Part shown: piece after piece, positions 11,666 to 22,979 of the stretch | How positions within the stretch are numbered: position 1 is the first letter of the stretch | How the letters are laid out: each line of letters opens with the position of its first letter | From: Tetrastigma voinierianum | Lineage: Eukaryota; Streptophyta; Magnoliopsida; Vitales; Vitaceae | Direction: 5' to 3' | Assembly (NCBI GenBank): GCA_016808115.1 | Contig: JAEQBH010007372.1 | Location: 62,001-126,000 of the forward strand | Length of the DNA stretch: 64,000 bases | The notes under the pieces: model-generated | What the model was told of the DNA's origin: nothing | Seen by the model: only the letters and a program-made list of their open reading frames with translations | Database searches by the model: none | Translations under genes and position numbers: made by a program

Positions 11666-13330
11666 ATGACACCGAGAGCAGAGAACCCGAATTGTACTAA
11701 ATTTAGCAAACATGGACATGTGGAAGGAACCACAGATCTTAGCATCAGGCAAATGAGCCACGTAGAGGCCGAAATGGGAATAACGGGAAGGAATCAAGCA
11801 CCCAGCCGCGAGATAGCACAAATGTATGATCCATACATGTTGTTGGGAGGAGTTTGCACTCCGCCTGCTCCGGCCGCTCGTGCACAGCCATCGACGCACC
11901 ACCCATTCGCAAACAACTTCGAACCCAAGTCAAGAACATTATTATAGATGCTTCGTAACACTTGCTACGGATTACCCTACGAGAACCCGAATATGCATTT
12001 GACCAACTTGAAGTTTGCGATACGCATCAAGTACAATGGGTTACTTGAGAAGCTCTCAAAGTCATGACATTGTTCCACCGTCATCAGTGATAAAGAGCTA
12101 AGCATTGCTCTAACCACTACCACTGTATTCCATTGTTTCGTGAACAATAGTAAATTCCCACCAAGTTCTTTCCCACTCGAAAATCGCACGCCTTTGTGCA
12201 AGAGATCACACTTTTGGCAAACTGTGGGGAGAACTAGCAGAGGCGTGCGGATAGATTCCACGAATCCATTTGAGAAGGTCGCCCACACCACCGACCGTGA
12301 TGGATGTGTCCACACTTTTTATAATGGTCTCGAGAATGCTAATTAGAATTACATCATTTCTACTGGAGGGAGCACACGAAAGAAAAACCACGTAATGCTT
12401 ACAGAAATCCTAGAAGATGTCAACCACATACAAATCAAGGTATTTAGAGTATAAGGCTACACAAGAAAAGCAAGAGGGGAATCAATAATGAGGTTCTTAT
12501 TTAACCTCAAGCTTAACTCATGGGCACAAATGACTGTCAGCTAAATAGGGACAAAGAAGGAACCTGAATGCCATACAGACCAACCCCGAGTTTGTAGAAT
12601 TTGAGGGACAAGACACGCATAGTGTCGGGCCAGAAACCAAACGCTGAGTAGCCCAAAGACGTGTCAAGGTTCAACCGTAATCAATCACGCCAGCATGGAC
12701 GCACAGAACACCATCGAATCAAAATCAAGGCTGGCAAAGTAATAATCTAATCAGCAATGCAACAATCGCGTGCTGGACGAGGAATAATCGTAATATGCCA
12801 TCGAACCGAAGTTAGTGAACCACCTCCTCGAGAAAAGCGGACTTTGTAGTGTCTTTCGACAGATGTTAACCTCTCACTCGTCATGAATGAGAGACCAAGG
12901 CGGCATGCACAGCTAGCAACCTGGGCCAATAATCATAAAGACAAATAGAAATTTTGAGGTACAAACGGGTCAATGGCTAACTTATCGACAGAAGGCAACC
13001 GGTTCTTTACTAAGCAATTCGGCAAACCGAGAAGAGATGGGAACGCATCATGCCGTGCGCGCTTATGCCAGAAGTAAGAATCGAGACCAAGGGGCAATCC
13101 TCAAGAGGAGGAGGTGGAGATCGAGAGTCATCACTGCTCGTAATGATGAGGCAAGATAAGGAACAACTCAGAGAAACATTCATAGGAAACACTCATCGGG
13201 CAAAGGACAACCCACCAATTCCACATCCACAACGCCAAGGAAGCATAAGTCGGATAAACGCCACTAAATTCACGGAGGTTCGTGTTACACATCAATATCC
13301 CATTTGATCAACACTCTCTATTCTCACACA
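11666..13330 (+). pseudogene. Athila-like gag, element 1
   Basis: An ATG at 11666 opens MTPRAENPNCTKF and reaches HPFANNFEPKS, the start of the conserved Athila gag core (NNFE-K). Shifted frames continue with ENPNMHLTNLK-AIRIKYNG (about 11980-12045), NSKFPPSS (12140-12165) and CVHTFYNGLENAN (12306-12345), matching the gag motifs PH-HL-NF, KFFPPSKT and QTFYNGL. Several frameshifts and stops break it. From 12350 to 13330 the reading is poor; it corresponds to the variable C-terminal gag region. Gag would form the particle around the element RNA. Confidence 0.75.
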
Positions 13331-13351
13331 GAAAACTAAGAACATATCAAC

Positions 13352-13830
13352 ATGCTGGTTGATAAAACAGTTAACTTAACCGAGAATGTAGTGCCATACT
13401 GTGAGGAGCCGCCGCGCAGCTTAAAGACCCGTGTAGTTTCACTGGTCCCATGCACCATCGAAATGCTATCTTCGGTAGAGCTCTTTCGTGGATCTGGGGT
13501 GCCAGCATTAATCTCAGTGCCCTTATCCATTTTTAAATGCTGGGATTAGGTGAGGCCCGCCCCAACTACAAATACACTTCAAATTCTTGCCGACAGATCT
13601 TTAGCTATCCGAGAGGTAATAGAAGATGCGTCTTGGTAAAGGTTGACAAGTTTATTCCTTCCTGTACAGATTTCATCAGATAGATATGAAGAAGATAAAG
13701 AAATACCCATGTCTTGGTAGACCATTTCTAACTGCAAAGTAATGATTGATGTTCTAGGAGAATGAAATTGAGAGTGCACTAGTCAAGTTTCTAACGTGTT
13801 TGAAGCAGTGAGACATCCAGCAGAGAGTGA
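13352..13830 (+). pseudogene. Athila-like protease, element 1
   Basis: VNLTENVVPYCEEPP, then LKTR-VSLVPCTIEM, RGSGVPALISVPLSIFK and later ADRSLAIREVIEDASW follow the Athila protease pattern LKDPGSFTIPCTIG--FEKALCDLGASINLMPLSIFK. The catalytic Asp region (CDLGA) is altered: the frame reads RGSGVP, so the active-site Asp is not visible. FEAVRHPAESDTCF at about 13797-13840 is the usual segment after the protease. The same region in element 2 (24690 on) keeps the Asp. Confidence 0.75.
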
Positions 13831-14039
13831 TACTTGCTTCACGGCAGTAGATAAGAGAGGGCTATAGTTGTTCAGCCAAAGTGGTCTCACCGACCGAGGC
13901 TAGCCTCTAGCTGAGAATGATTCTCGAGAATATGAGCCAAGAGGCAGAGGAATATGTTAAATGATGGACTCTTCGACCCATTAATAGAGGAAATACTCTA
14001 ATCTCAGTGAAGGCTAAACGCTAATGCCATCTGTAACAC

Positions 14040-14860
14040 CACCCAAGATGAACAAAACCCACTCCAAATTATTTGAAGCATGCACACCTTGGGGTAGCAT
14101 CCACTTTACCAGCTGGATCATCTCAAGATCCTTGACTAAATTGTAGGAGGAGAAGTTATTGAGGGTCCTTAGAGACCATAAAATGCGCTTGACGGTTCTG
14201 CAACATTTGAAAGGGATTCGCTCTTCCATGTGCATGCATCGTATTGGTCAAGACGGGCATAAACCTTCGCAAAGCACAGAGGAGGTTGAATCCGTGATGA
14301 AAGAGGTGAACCGAAGAGGTATCAAGTACGGATACTGGGGTAATTCATCCTATTTCGCATAAGGTATAAGAATCTTACCAAGTGGCACCAAGAAAGATAG
14401 AACAACTGGCCACATAAGAACTCCGAGAACAACATATTACTACACGCTCTCGAATTACCACCGGGCGGAGGATTTGTATTGATTAATGAAATCAACAAAG
14501 CCACTGAAAGATCATTTCCCATTGCCATTTCTCAGATCGATGTTTGATCAATTAGCCTGGCCATGAATACTATTGCTTTTGGATGGATACTCCGCTACAA
14601 TCAAATTCTATAGCCCTCAAGATCAGATAGATCACATTCACATGTCCCCATGGGACATTTGCATTCGTGCATGCCCTTTAGACTGCAATGCAATCGCACA
14701 TTTCAATCTGATGTATGATGGCCATTTCTCCGACATGGTTGAGAAGACAATCGAAACGTCTTCATGGATGATTTTTCGGTATCGGGGTAATTCATTTGAC
14801 AACCAAATCGCCGAGAATTTGAGATCAGTCTTACAAGATGTGAAGAGACCAACTTAAGAC
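14040..14860 (+). pseudogene. Athila-like reverse transcriptase, element 1
   Basis: Frames carry LLRVLRDHKM (14157 on), LKGIRSSMCMHRI, HKPSQSTEEV, MKEVNRRGI, LINEINKATERSFP, LDGYSATIKFYSPQD-ID (the DGYSG-NQI box), TFAFRRMP-like remnants, FSDMVEKTIE and SWMIFRYRGNSF. In a neighbouring frame the catalytic box reads FMDDFS at about 14762-14779, so both aspartates are present. At least six frame changes are needed along the domain. Confidence 0.8.
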
Positions 14861-15640
14861 TAATCAGAAGGTTACTGTGCTGAAGGTGAGGGTATTGTAC
14901 TCATTACTCCGATTTCATACAAAGAGAATGTAGAGGCGGATCGTAAAGCAAAGATTGAAGCAATTGAAAACTACTCCACCTCACTCGCAAAAAGGGATCA
15001 TAAGTTTTAGGCCATCGATTCTATGCTGCTTTCATCAAAGACTTCTCTCAAATCAAACCAATATTCAATCTTCTACCAAGTTATAATTCTATTTGAGTTC
15101 ATTCTAGTGTTTACGCATTTTCGTCGAAAAGATAAGTCGGGTGTCGCCTCCTATCGCTCAGGGCCCTGCATTGGTCCTTACCATTTGAACTTATGTGTGA
15201 CGTCACGATAAGGCGACGTGGGCAAAGTGGTCAGCGTAAACGGTGGTACCTGCGATTTACTATGCGTAACCTCACCGAGCTGCCTACCACTATGCCACTA
15301 CAGAGAAGGAACTTTTGGCTATTGTTTTTGCTTTTGACAAATTCAGGCCTTATTTGATTGGTAAATAAAGGTGGTAACCCACACGATCATTCCTCGCCAT
15401 TAAATACTGGCGACCAAAAAGACGCCAAGCCCCGCTGGGTCCACGGCCTTGTCGCGGGAAGAATTTCGGCTGTTGAGATTAAAGATCAAGAAAGTGCACT
15501 AGAACTCCAGGCATCATCTTTCACGATTGGAGGGGGTAAGCGATGATATTCAGGTGAATGATGACTTTTCGATGAGCTTAATCCCAGCTATTAAAGACAA
15601 GAGGGCGCCCACACTCATAGACATGCGAATTATTCTGGTA
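14861..15640 (+). pseudogene. Athila-like RNase H, element 1
   Basis: The clearest part is YATTEKELLAIVFAFDKFRP at about 15292-15351, exactly the gypsy RNase H motif, followed by YLIGK and a stop. Shifted frames then give an AIKY-like piece, DAKPRWVHGLVA and a short IKD stretch, matching TDHSAIKYL--KKDAKPRLIRWVLLLQEFD. Upstream, LPFEL-CD-like fragments lie around 15180. It would remove the RNA strand of the RNA:DNA hybrid. Confidence 0.75.
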
Positions 15641-16840
15641 GCTCAAGGCAATTCCTCCGCACTTAACTATTAATTAAAAACTGGCGCCAGACCCCAAACA
15701 CTACCATTGGGAGGAGCCACTTTTTACAAACATCGCGCCTGGATCCCAAGGATCCCAGATGTGCCCGAGAAATGAACAAAGATACTGAACCATCGCCACT
15801 CTCACCATGTAGACATTTCAGGCCAGAACACCACTAAGGCAATTTCAATCAGTTTCTATCGCCGACTTTTATTCAAAGATGTGCATCAGCTTCATATCCA
15901 CATGTGACAAATGTCAACGCATCGGGAGTATTTCTAGAAAGATCGAACGCACCCCATTCGGGAAGGCAGAACTCGTCGACCTATGGGGGATGATTTACGG
16001 ACCATTTCCATCTTATAACAACAACTTGTACACATCTGGCCGGGCCGTCGACCATGTTTCAAAGCGGGTTGGAAGGCGATTTCGACCCGCACTAACGATG
16101 GCTAGTTGTGACTCCGCTTCGCAGCCACATATTCTCACGATTTGGAACCCTCGAAAGACCGATCATAGATAATGGTACTATTTTTGCAACAAGATGGTTG
16201 ACAAGGTCTCGCAAAGTACGGGGCACGCCATCGTACATCTCGCGATATCATCCAAATAAAATGGGGCTGCCAGAGGTGCTCTAATCGAGAAATTAAATCC
16301 GCCCAGAGAGAAGACAGCTTTCTTAACAGCTCAGAAGGATTATTCCAAAAGACAGGATGCACTCTCGCACACCGAACGTTTTTAAACACCTGGGAATAAT
16401 CTCCCTTCGAATTGTTTAGCGGAAAGCGCGTGTCATCTTCCTCGCGGAATCGAGCATCGAGTCATCGGGCAAACTCCTAAGAATCAATATGACAAGACAC
16501 TAGCAGTGAGAAGGATCGCATGCCGTGTTGAACTACAGACGTAATTCAGAATGAAGCTTAAAATGCCCGTGATTTGGCAAGGAAAGACAAAGCCTGGCAC
16601 GATAAACACATTACCAGAAGGAATTCGAGTAACAAGTTCTACCGTTTAATTCTCGCCTAAACTCTTTCCGAAAATCAAGTCTAGATGGTCCGGGCCCTTC
16701 ACAGCTGGGACTGTCTTTCACACCCGCTGAGCCGATTACACATCCTCGAGAGTGGCACATCTTCACGCCACCACACCCAACTACAAGCCGTATTTCTGAG
16801 GCAGTTCCATGGCGCGCGATCATTCCTTCGACCGCATCGA
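15641..16840 (+). pseudogene. Athila-like integrase, element 1
   Basis: ISTCDKCQRIGSISRK (15892-15939) is the second half of the HHCC zinc finger. LVDLWGMIYGPFPSYNNNLY (15973-16032) corresponds to the first part of the DDE core (FD-WGIDFMGPFP), with Asp changed to Tyr in MIYGPFP. VDHVSKRVG follows, then a diverged SDNGTHF region (16165-16190) and later pieces of the C-terminal GKLRSRW-GPF segment around 16660-16720. Many frameshifts. Confidence 0.75.
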
Positions 16841-17169
16841 TGACGTGCGCAAGAGATCATAAGAGCTCAGTCCCTAGCAATTTTGTTTCGCGCCAGCTAA
16901 CGACGTTAAACATCATTGAGGCAACTCAAGTTTATTTTCATGCAATTTTACTTTTTGCGGTTCTGATTTTTAGTTATTTTCGCTTTGCCAGTCGCTCACG
17001 CAGGTCACCCAGACTTAATCAAGTTCTTTCGCGGGTTGTTTACCGTGACTCGCTAACGCTGTACCGAGAGGATCCGCTATGTCGATGCACTAAGAAAAGT
17101 CCCGAGTCCCAATTGCATGCAGGAGTTTCCTTTATCTTAGACCTTTGTCAATTTTTGTATTTCAAGCCT

Positions 17170-17590
17170 TCTCTCAGAACGCCGCGACGTTGTTTCCACG
17201 CCGCTGACGTTTGAAACGTCGCGACGTCAAGTTTACCCTTCTCTGGAACCTCGCGACGTGAGATCCCAACGTCGCGACGTTGATTTTGATACTCTCTGGA
17301 ATGTCGCGACGTTGATCTCCAACGTCGCGACGTTGATTTTCACCATCCTCTGTAACGTCGCGACGTGAGTTCCCAATGTCGCGACGTTGATTTCGAAAAC
17401 TTCCCTTAATCGCCGCACGCTTGATTTTTACATCCTTTGAACGTCGCGACAAGAGTTCCCAACGCCGCTACGCTGATTACTGTTATCCTCCGGAACATCG
17501 CAGACGCTGACTGAATCGCCGCGCGACGCTTGGAAAATGTCCTCTGCGCAACGCCATGACGTTGTCTCGAACGGCCGCGACGCCGCCCCC
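17170..17590 (+). repeat. ACGTCGCGACGT palindrome cluster, element 1
   Basis: The perfect 12-bp palindrome ACGTCGCGACGT occurs four times (near 17216, 17270, 17322, 17354), with at least ten one- or two-base variants (such as ATGTCGCGACGT and ACGCCGCTGACG) between them. Copies are separated by 15-35 bp with recurring spacers such as TTGATTTTGATACTCTCTGG. The cluster lies between pol and the third ORF. Related motifs occur about 200-365 bp into the LTRs of the same element. Confidence 0.9.
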
Positions 17591-17599
17591 CGGCGAAGG

Positions 17600-19260
17600 C
17601 CCAAATCCTTCATTTGTTGTTCCACCCCACCCCCACTCCAACCCTAGCCAATCCCTGCACCACCAAGCCACCCCACCCTGCGATTCAATTCCTTCCACAT
17701 CCTGGCCGTGAGATCTTGTTCAGATTCCCTCGACATCATCTCCACACCATCGTCACCACCACACACTTCATTCTCCACCATCCCCACTCTCACCCACCGT
17801 CCCGGGCTTACCCTCCTTCACCCGCACAGGTGTCCCTCCTTCTCGGGCTCAGCCATCTTCCTCGGGGTCTAGTTTAGGTCCGCTAGGTGGTCGAGTGTCC
17901 CACGCCCCGTCTGTCTCTGTCACCGTCTTCGCCTTAGTCAGATAGCTGGGTTTCAGAGGGTGTACGGTATATCGCTTAGCCAACCTAGAGTACCAACTTA
18001 GTACCTTTCGAGTTCATTGACCTTTTAGGAGCTCTGTGTCAAGCACCTATGTCTCGAAAAGGCGTAAGGTCAAGCTGGGCACATTGGCCCAAATGAGGAC
18101 CCGAATTTAAATTATGATGATGTCACGAGGTTCGTGAATGAGCGCCGATCGGCTCTCGCACCATTCAAGAACCGATCGTTTATCAAGGAGAAGGGTTTTC
18201 ACCACCCTGATGATTTTTTCCGAAAGACGATCGCGGCCAAGGGATGGCGGGCACTTTGCCAACCACCTCATCCAGCGACGATGAGTGTGGTGCGAGAATT
18301 TACGACACCCGCCTCCCACGCCGCCAAAAAGGTTCAAGGCGGTGGAGTACTGGCCTAATTTCCGCATGAGTCGCATCAGTTATTATAGTCCGATCATGTC
18401 CCCTCGTATCGCTTGATCGACTTTCACGAAACATCCCGACTACCCCGAGACTGGTGTCGACCAATGGTCACGGCGGAAAACTCAATACGAGGGCCATCAC
18501 CGCGCCAAGCACTGCCTATATCCAGCAGTTCGCGATCACTTCATCAGGCCGCTTCATTCACACGAACGTAGCAAGTGATAGCCAAGTGTGCCCCCTCGCC
18601 AATCCATGCCATCATCCAGATATCCCTTTTGATGTTTGCGTTATGTGAGGATGCCACATCCTCCATAAAATCGACGCTAAGATGAATTTGGGGTAATCTT
18701 CTCATCTTCGCTTAGTAACCAGCCGGGTGCCTTGCAGTAGATGACACTGAGGCTGGTTACACCCTATCAAGGCAATATCAGTTAAGAGAGACAAACCGGG
18801 TGTGCCACGACCTAAGGCCCAGAACTCCGCCACGAGCCCCCGCACTGAGACGCAGCCCCGACCATCGGGGCCTCGCCGACTCCCGAGCCGATCCCAGTGG
18901 GGACATCAAGTGTCACCCGCCCATCCGGCCTCTACCACCACCACAGCCACCCACTGAGGCAGCCCCACCCTCATCCACCTTTGAGGACCCGGCAAGGTTT
19001 CTACTCATCGGGAAGCTCGATGTGATTCGGATTCCAGACCCAGGAGCACCAGTCCTCATCACTGCCACAGACGGAGGCGCTCGCGCGATGTGGCACTGTC
19101 GCCAATCAGCCCACTATTCTTTAGCACAGATCTGTGCTCAGCCTTGCTCGGGCCGTGATTCCACCTCAACCACCACCACTTACCCGCCTTTCACCACCGC
19201 GCTGGACCCAGATCACCGTGGGAGTTCTCACCCCCATCGCTTTTTTGTATCACAAGGATA
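17600..19260 (+). pseudogene. third ORF, putative plant transposon protein, element 1
   Basis: The best stretch is at 18134-18358: NERRSALAPFKNRSFI, GFHHPDDFFRKTIAAKGW and PATMSVVREF. This is the pattern of the plant protein domain called putative plant transposon protein, which often accompanies Athila-type elements (family from memory). A proline-rich, low-complexity part (18800-19260) follows, with a short helical-looking piece ending HYSLAQICAQ and FFVSQG. The upstream 17600-17880 part is proline/histidine-rich and may be leader. Several frameshifts. Function unknown; it occupies the place of the env-like ORF of Athila. Confidence 0.6.
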
Positions 19261-19796
19261 AGGTTCTGGATATTTTTGTTCGGGTAGGTGTTATTCGGTT
19301 TTCGTAGATTAGGGTTTTGTACGCTTTTATGTCGTAGTGTTTTTAATTCATGCATGTTAGTTACATTTTTTGCGTAGTTAGTTTGCATTTCGCTTAGTTT
19401 CATTTCTTACAATTGCTCATCTAGATATCGAGTTTATGCTTTAGTCTTGTGTGTGTTTTAGGTAGATCATATACATGTGTAGGTGTGTCACCCAGAGCCG
19501 CATATGGCATGCTTTAGAATAGGGATCAAATCAGAGTTTAATCCACCTGTCAACAAAGAAAAGGCTGGGCACTGTTGTTCGAATGTCTGAATTAGTCAAT
19601 AGGAGAAGGAGTGGCTAGCGCAGTCATCTCTGATTCAAGAAACCATTTCTATGGAGCCCATCACACCCACACTGTGATGATCTCTGGTATGCCTAGGTAC
19701 CCCAGCCCGACCACTGGCAAGCCCAACAAACCGTGGAATCTCTAAACACTAAAGAGACGTGGGACACCAGAATAAAAGAGGATTGAGTCTCAAATG

Positions 19797-19828
<32 letters not shown>

Positions 19829-20505
19829 GGAGAAAATTAGAGATAGAATAAGTGGAACACCTAATCCCACACCCGAGGGGCATTTCAAAGCCCAATGCCC
19901 GAGCCAACTCGGCCAGAGTTTATCGACTTCACTCGCTGCATGGGGATGTAAGATGGAAGTTTCCCACAACTAGCCCTTAGGTTTAGTCGAGTGTTCAGGT
20001 GACGTTTCGAGGAACTGAATGCCCTAAGGTTTTAACTAACCGGGTGGGGAGTCACCAACTCCATCCCTCGCTACTACGGACACTTAACATAAACTTATGG
20101 ACACTAGTTTGCTCCTATGCAGTGAGTAGATATATTAGCATTTAAGCGTGCTGCTTCTATCCTTTATAGTTAGATTTCACCACCAAAGAAGCCGAACTCG
20201 TGCTCGGGGGCTCGAAACTTAAGTGTACACTGGAGGTCATTTCATACACATAGGATCATTTGAAAGGCCATTGAATATATCGCAGGCTAAGACACTTGGC
20301 TACTTTTAATGCCCAACTTAAATTTTTTCCGACATCTCGAACACCTTGCTAATCCCTGCACTTCAAATAGAACTGTAGGTGTGAATAGCCCAATTTGATC
20401 CTCTATCTATCATGTGAGCAATTATTTTTGTTGTGACTTTAGCACATTGTGAAAGTGAATTAGGCTTAGTCATTCTTTCGGGGGACACAAGAAATAAGTT
20501 TAAAG
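19261..20505 (+). other. element 1 3' untranslated region
   Basis: No gene seen. It contains a 29-bp A run (19797-19825). GAAATAAGTTTAAAG (20491-20505), just before the LTR, is the decayed counterpart of the purine tract preserved in element 2 at 31711-31730. The segment 19850-20100 resembles 31000-31290 of element 2 (both have a GCCCGAGCCAAC-like run, a CGCTACATGGGGACAAGATGG-like run and GTGGGGAGTCACCAA), showing the two are relatives in the same orientation. Confidence 0.6.
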
Positions 20506-21562
20506 TGATGAGTGCCTAAAACACTCATATATTATATCCTGGGCTTCTGGCTCTTTCGTTACATTTATTTTATATTTAATTTCATATAGTTTTTGCTAGA
20601 TACCGATTGGTGACGTGTGTACGTGTGTGCATCGAGCAAAAAGACGCTGCTGTGCCACTGGGAGCGTACGAGGCATTGTGACGAAGATGTTAGTAATCGT
20701 CGTTTCACTCAATATCATCACCTCCCACTCGAACGTCGTGATTCCAACGCCATCGCCCACGTCGTGATTCCAATCGTCGCCCACACGCCCCCATCGCCGT
20801 ATCGCGCCCCAACGCTGCTGGCCGTCACCACCACGGCAAGTCAACAAGCCAACGCCGCGACGCCGCCATAGTGCTCCTCATCATTAAAATCAAAAAAAGG
20901 GTGCGTAATTTGAGAAGGGTCGAGATCAGAATCTTACAAATCAGAGAATAAAATCGGCGCGCAGTGACATCGATCCGGGTATATATTCGCGATTGTATTC
21001 TTCTTTGTTTTCGATATTAGAACCGAGATGTTTTATATACGCCTATTGATATTTTCTTATTCATTATGTTCTTGCAGATCTATACCTAGGTATTATTGGA
21101 ACCCCTCGTCACGCGAATGATTAAAGTTTACTAATTTATATTATTCGGTTATGATTCATTATAATCGCACATCCGTGATCACCATACTCAGAACGTTTCG
21201 TCAAAGATTAGTATGATCATACTGAGATCCTGAGATTATCTGAGAAGAGAGGATACCTAGATATGAGTAGTGCGCTTCTTTGGGTTGACTTGAATGTAGA
21301 TATTTCCGATCCTAAGGTGGCAATTGCTGTTAGAACATTTCAAGCATTTAGAGCACAGTCGGGTAGAGATGTTCATCATTAGTTAACAGCTAATAAGACT
21401 CTAGAAAAAGTGTTCTGCAATAAGATCACCTCGCCATTAATAAACATGAACTCGTATTGAATAATAATAATATCACCTTTGTAAGAGAAATAATCATTGA
21501 AAGTGGCAGGGCACACACCTCAGTTCCATCAAGATAGTAATTTTTCATCGCTGGTTATTTAC
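20506..21562 (+). repeat. element 1 3' LTR, proximal part
   Basis: Starts TGATGAGTGCCTAAAACACTC at 20506 and matches 10317 onward: ACCGATTGGTGA, AACGCCGCGACGCC, GATCTATACCTAGGTATT and TTAGTATGATCATACT. GGGTATATATTCGCG near 20976 is a plausible TATA box, about 110 bp after the last CG-rich motif. The LTR stops at TTTAC (21558-21562), where element 2 begins; its remaining 186 bp are at 32956-33141. Confidence 0.85.
21558..21562. repeat. target-site duplication of element 2, left copy
   Basis: TTTAC directly precedes the first base of element 2's 5' LTR and is repeated at 32951-32955. The uninterrupted counterpart in element 1's 5' LTR reads ATTTTACTTTCAG, supporting this as the original target. 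Confidence 0.75.
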
Positions 21563-22746
21563 CCATAGAGTGCTTAAATGACTCGCATTACACTCACGCC
21601 TTATTTCAAGATTTGGCATTTGGTTTATAGTTTAAAAGTTAGATCTCATGTTTATTTTGGAAATGGCAGTTGATGAGAGCAAGAAGAACATCTTTTGAAG
21701 TTGAGCAATGTTAGAGTAGGCGCGAAGACCGCCATCGTTGCAATGCTTCCATCGTCGGACACTCAAGTCACGACGTGGAGGTCAACTATTACGTAAGTTT
21801 CCACCTACTCACACGTCATACGCCCCACGCCGCGATGCGCCCCATCGCTTTATCACGCCGCGACGTCAGCCTGCACTCTGATCTCATCATTAAATGCGAG
21901 GCTCGGAATCGAGGGCATCAAGGATCGTGGCCGTGAGGGACGGAATTAAGAACCCGTAACACGTAATTTCAAAGATTTCTTGGATTTTGTATTAGTTTTT
22001 CCTTATTGTTTTGATTATTTTATGGATCGCATGAGGATGTCCTTCATATTACATATATTATTTCTTTCCTTCATGATGTTCTAAACTTCTTTCTAGGGTT
22101 ACATCAAACCCCTCGCGCGCATCATGGATTAGTTAACCTTTCATGTTAATCAATCATATTAATTTATCACATCTCGCTCTATACCGCATGTTAATTATAT
22201 GATAATATCCGCCAATATTAACATACTCTACAATCGAAGATCCGAGATTCGAGAGATGAGGGTATCTCAGGATCCGGGTAGAGTAGCTCTACCGATTCGT
22301 AATAGAGATATCTCGAACCCGAGGGTGGTTTTGTCAACATTAAGCATTTCGAATACCGAGCCGAGATAGAGATACTCGATTCTATTCACGAAATAGCGAA
22401 TATACCCTCGAGAGAGGATATCTCGAGGGCAAGATCACCTCACATTGATATGTTATAAACTCAATAAATAACATCTTTAGAGAATAATCCATCGAATGTG
22501 ACAAGGGGGAGATTTAACCCTAGGCTCCTGCGATTATCAATTCACCAAAACCAATAGTTTAGTTACGCTTAGTATCTAAATTCCATCTTAGAATCATTTA
22601 TTCGTATATTGTCCGAGAGGCAGATCGGTCAATTTACCTTTCCCCGTGGATTCCATATCCGCACGCGGAAGTGTTAACAGGCGCCATTACGCTGCACTCG
22701 GCAAGACTTAGGGCATTCATTTTATACACCGTAATCGGCCCGCTGC
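21563..22746 (+). repeat. element 2 5' LTR
   Basis: Begins with a decayed start (CCATAGAGTGCTTAAATGAC for TGATGAGTGC) and matches 31731-32950 throughout, for instance GGATTTTGTATTAGTTTTCC-like, TTCATATTACATATATTATT, CCAAAACCAATAGTTTAG and the CATTCATTTTATACACCG terminus. CG-rich motif relatives (ACGCCGCGACGTC and others) lie at 21765-21870, about 200-310 bp in. Confidence 0.85.
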
Positions 22747-22979
22747 TTTTCGCGCCGTTGTCGGGAAAGGCTTAAATTGATATAGAGTAGTAAGCACATA
22801 GATAATATTCTGAATTTTTCTTTATTTTTTTATTATTTTTAAGGCACTAGTAATCGGGTTTTGTTAGTCGGGTGTGTTATCATGAAGATGTTTTGAGTAC
22901 ATGCGATGTTAAACCGAATTAATCAACACTTGTGGTGATCCGAGCCGTAAAGACTTCGCATTTATCGTTGCCGAGAACA
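22747..22979 (+). other. element 2 primer-binding site and leader
   Basis: TTTTCGCGCCGTTGTCGGG at 22747-22765 is a near match to TTTTGGCGCCGTTGCCGGG, the usual start of the internal region in Athila and many other plant gypsy elements, and lies directly after the LTR end. The remaining leader is AT-rich without ORFs. Confidence 0.8.

Noticed and set aside
18800..19261. 153-codon proline-rich ORF as a host gene
   Set aside because: It directly continues the third ORF of element 1, with a similar tail in element 2.
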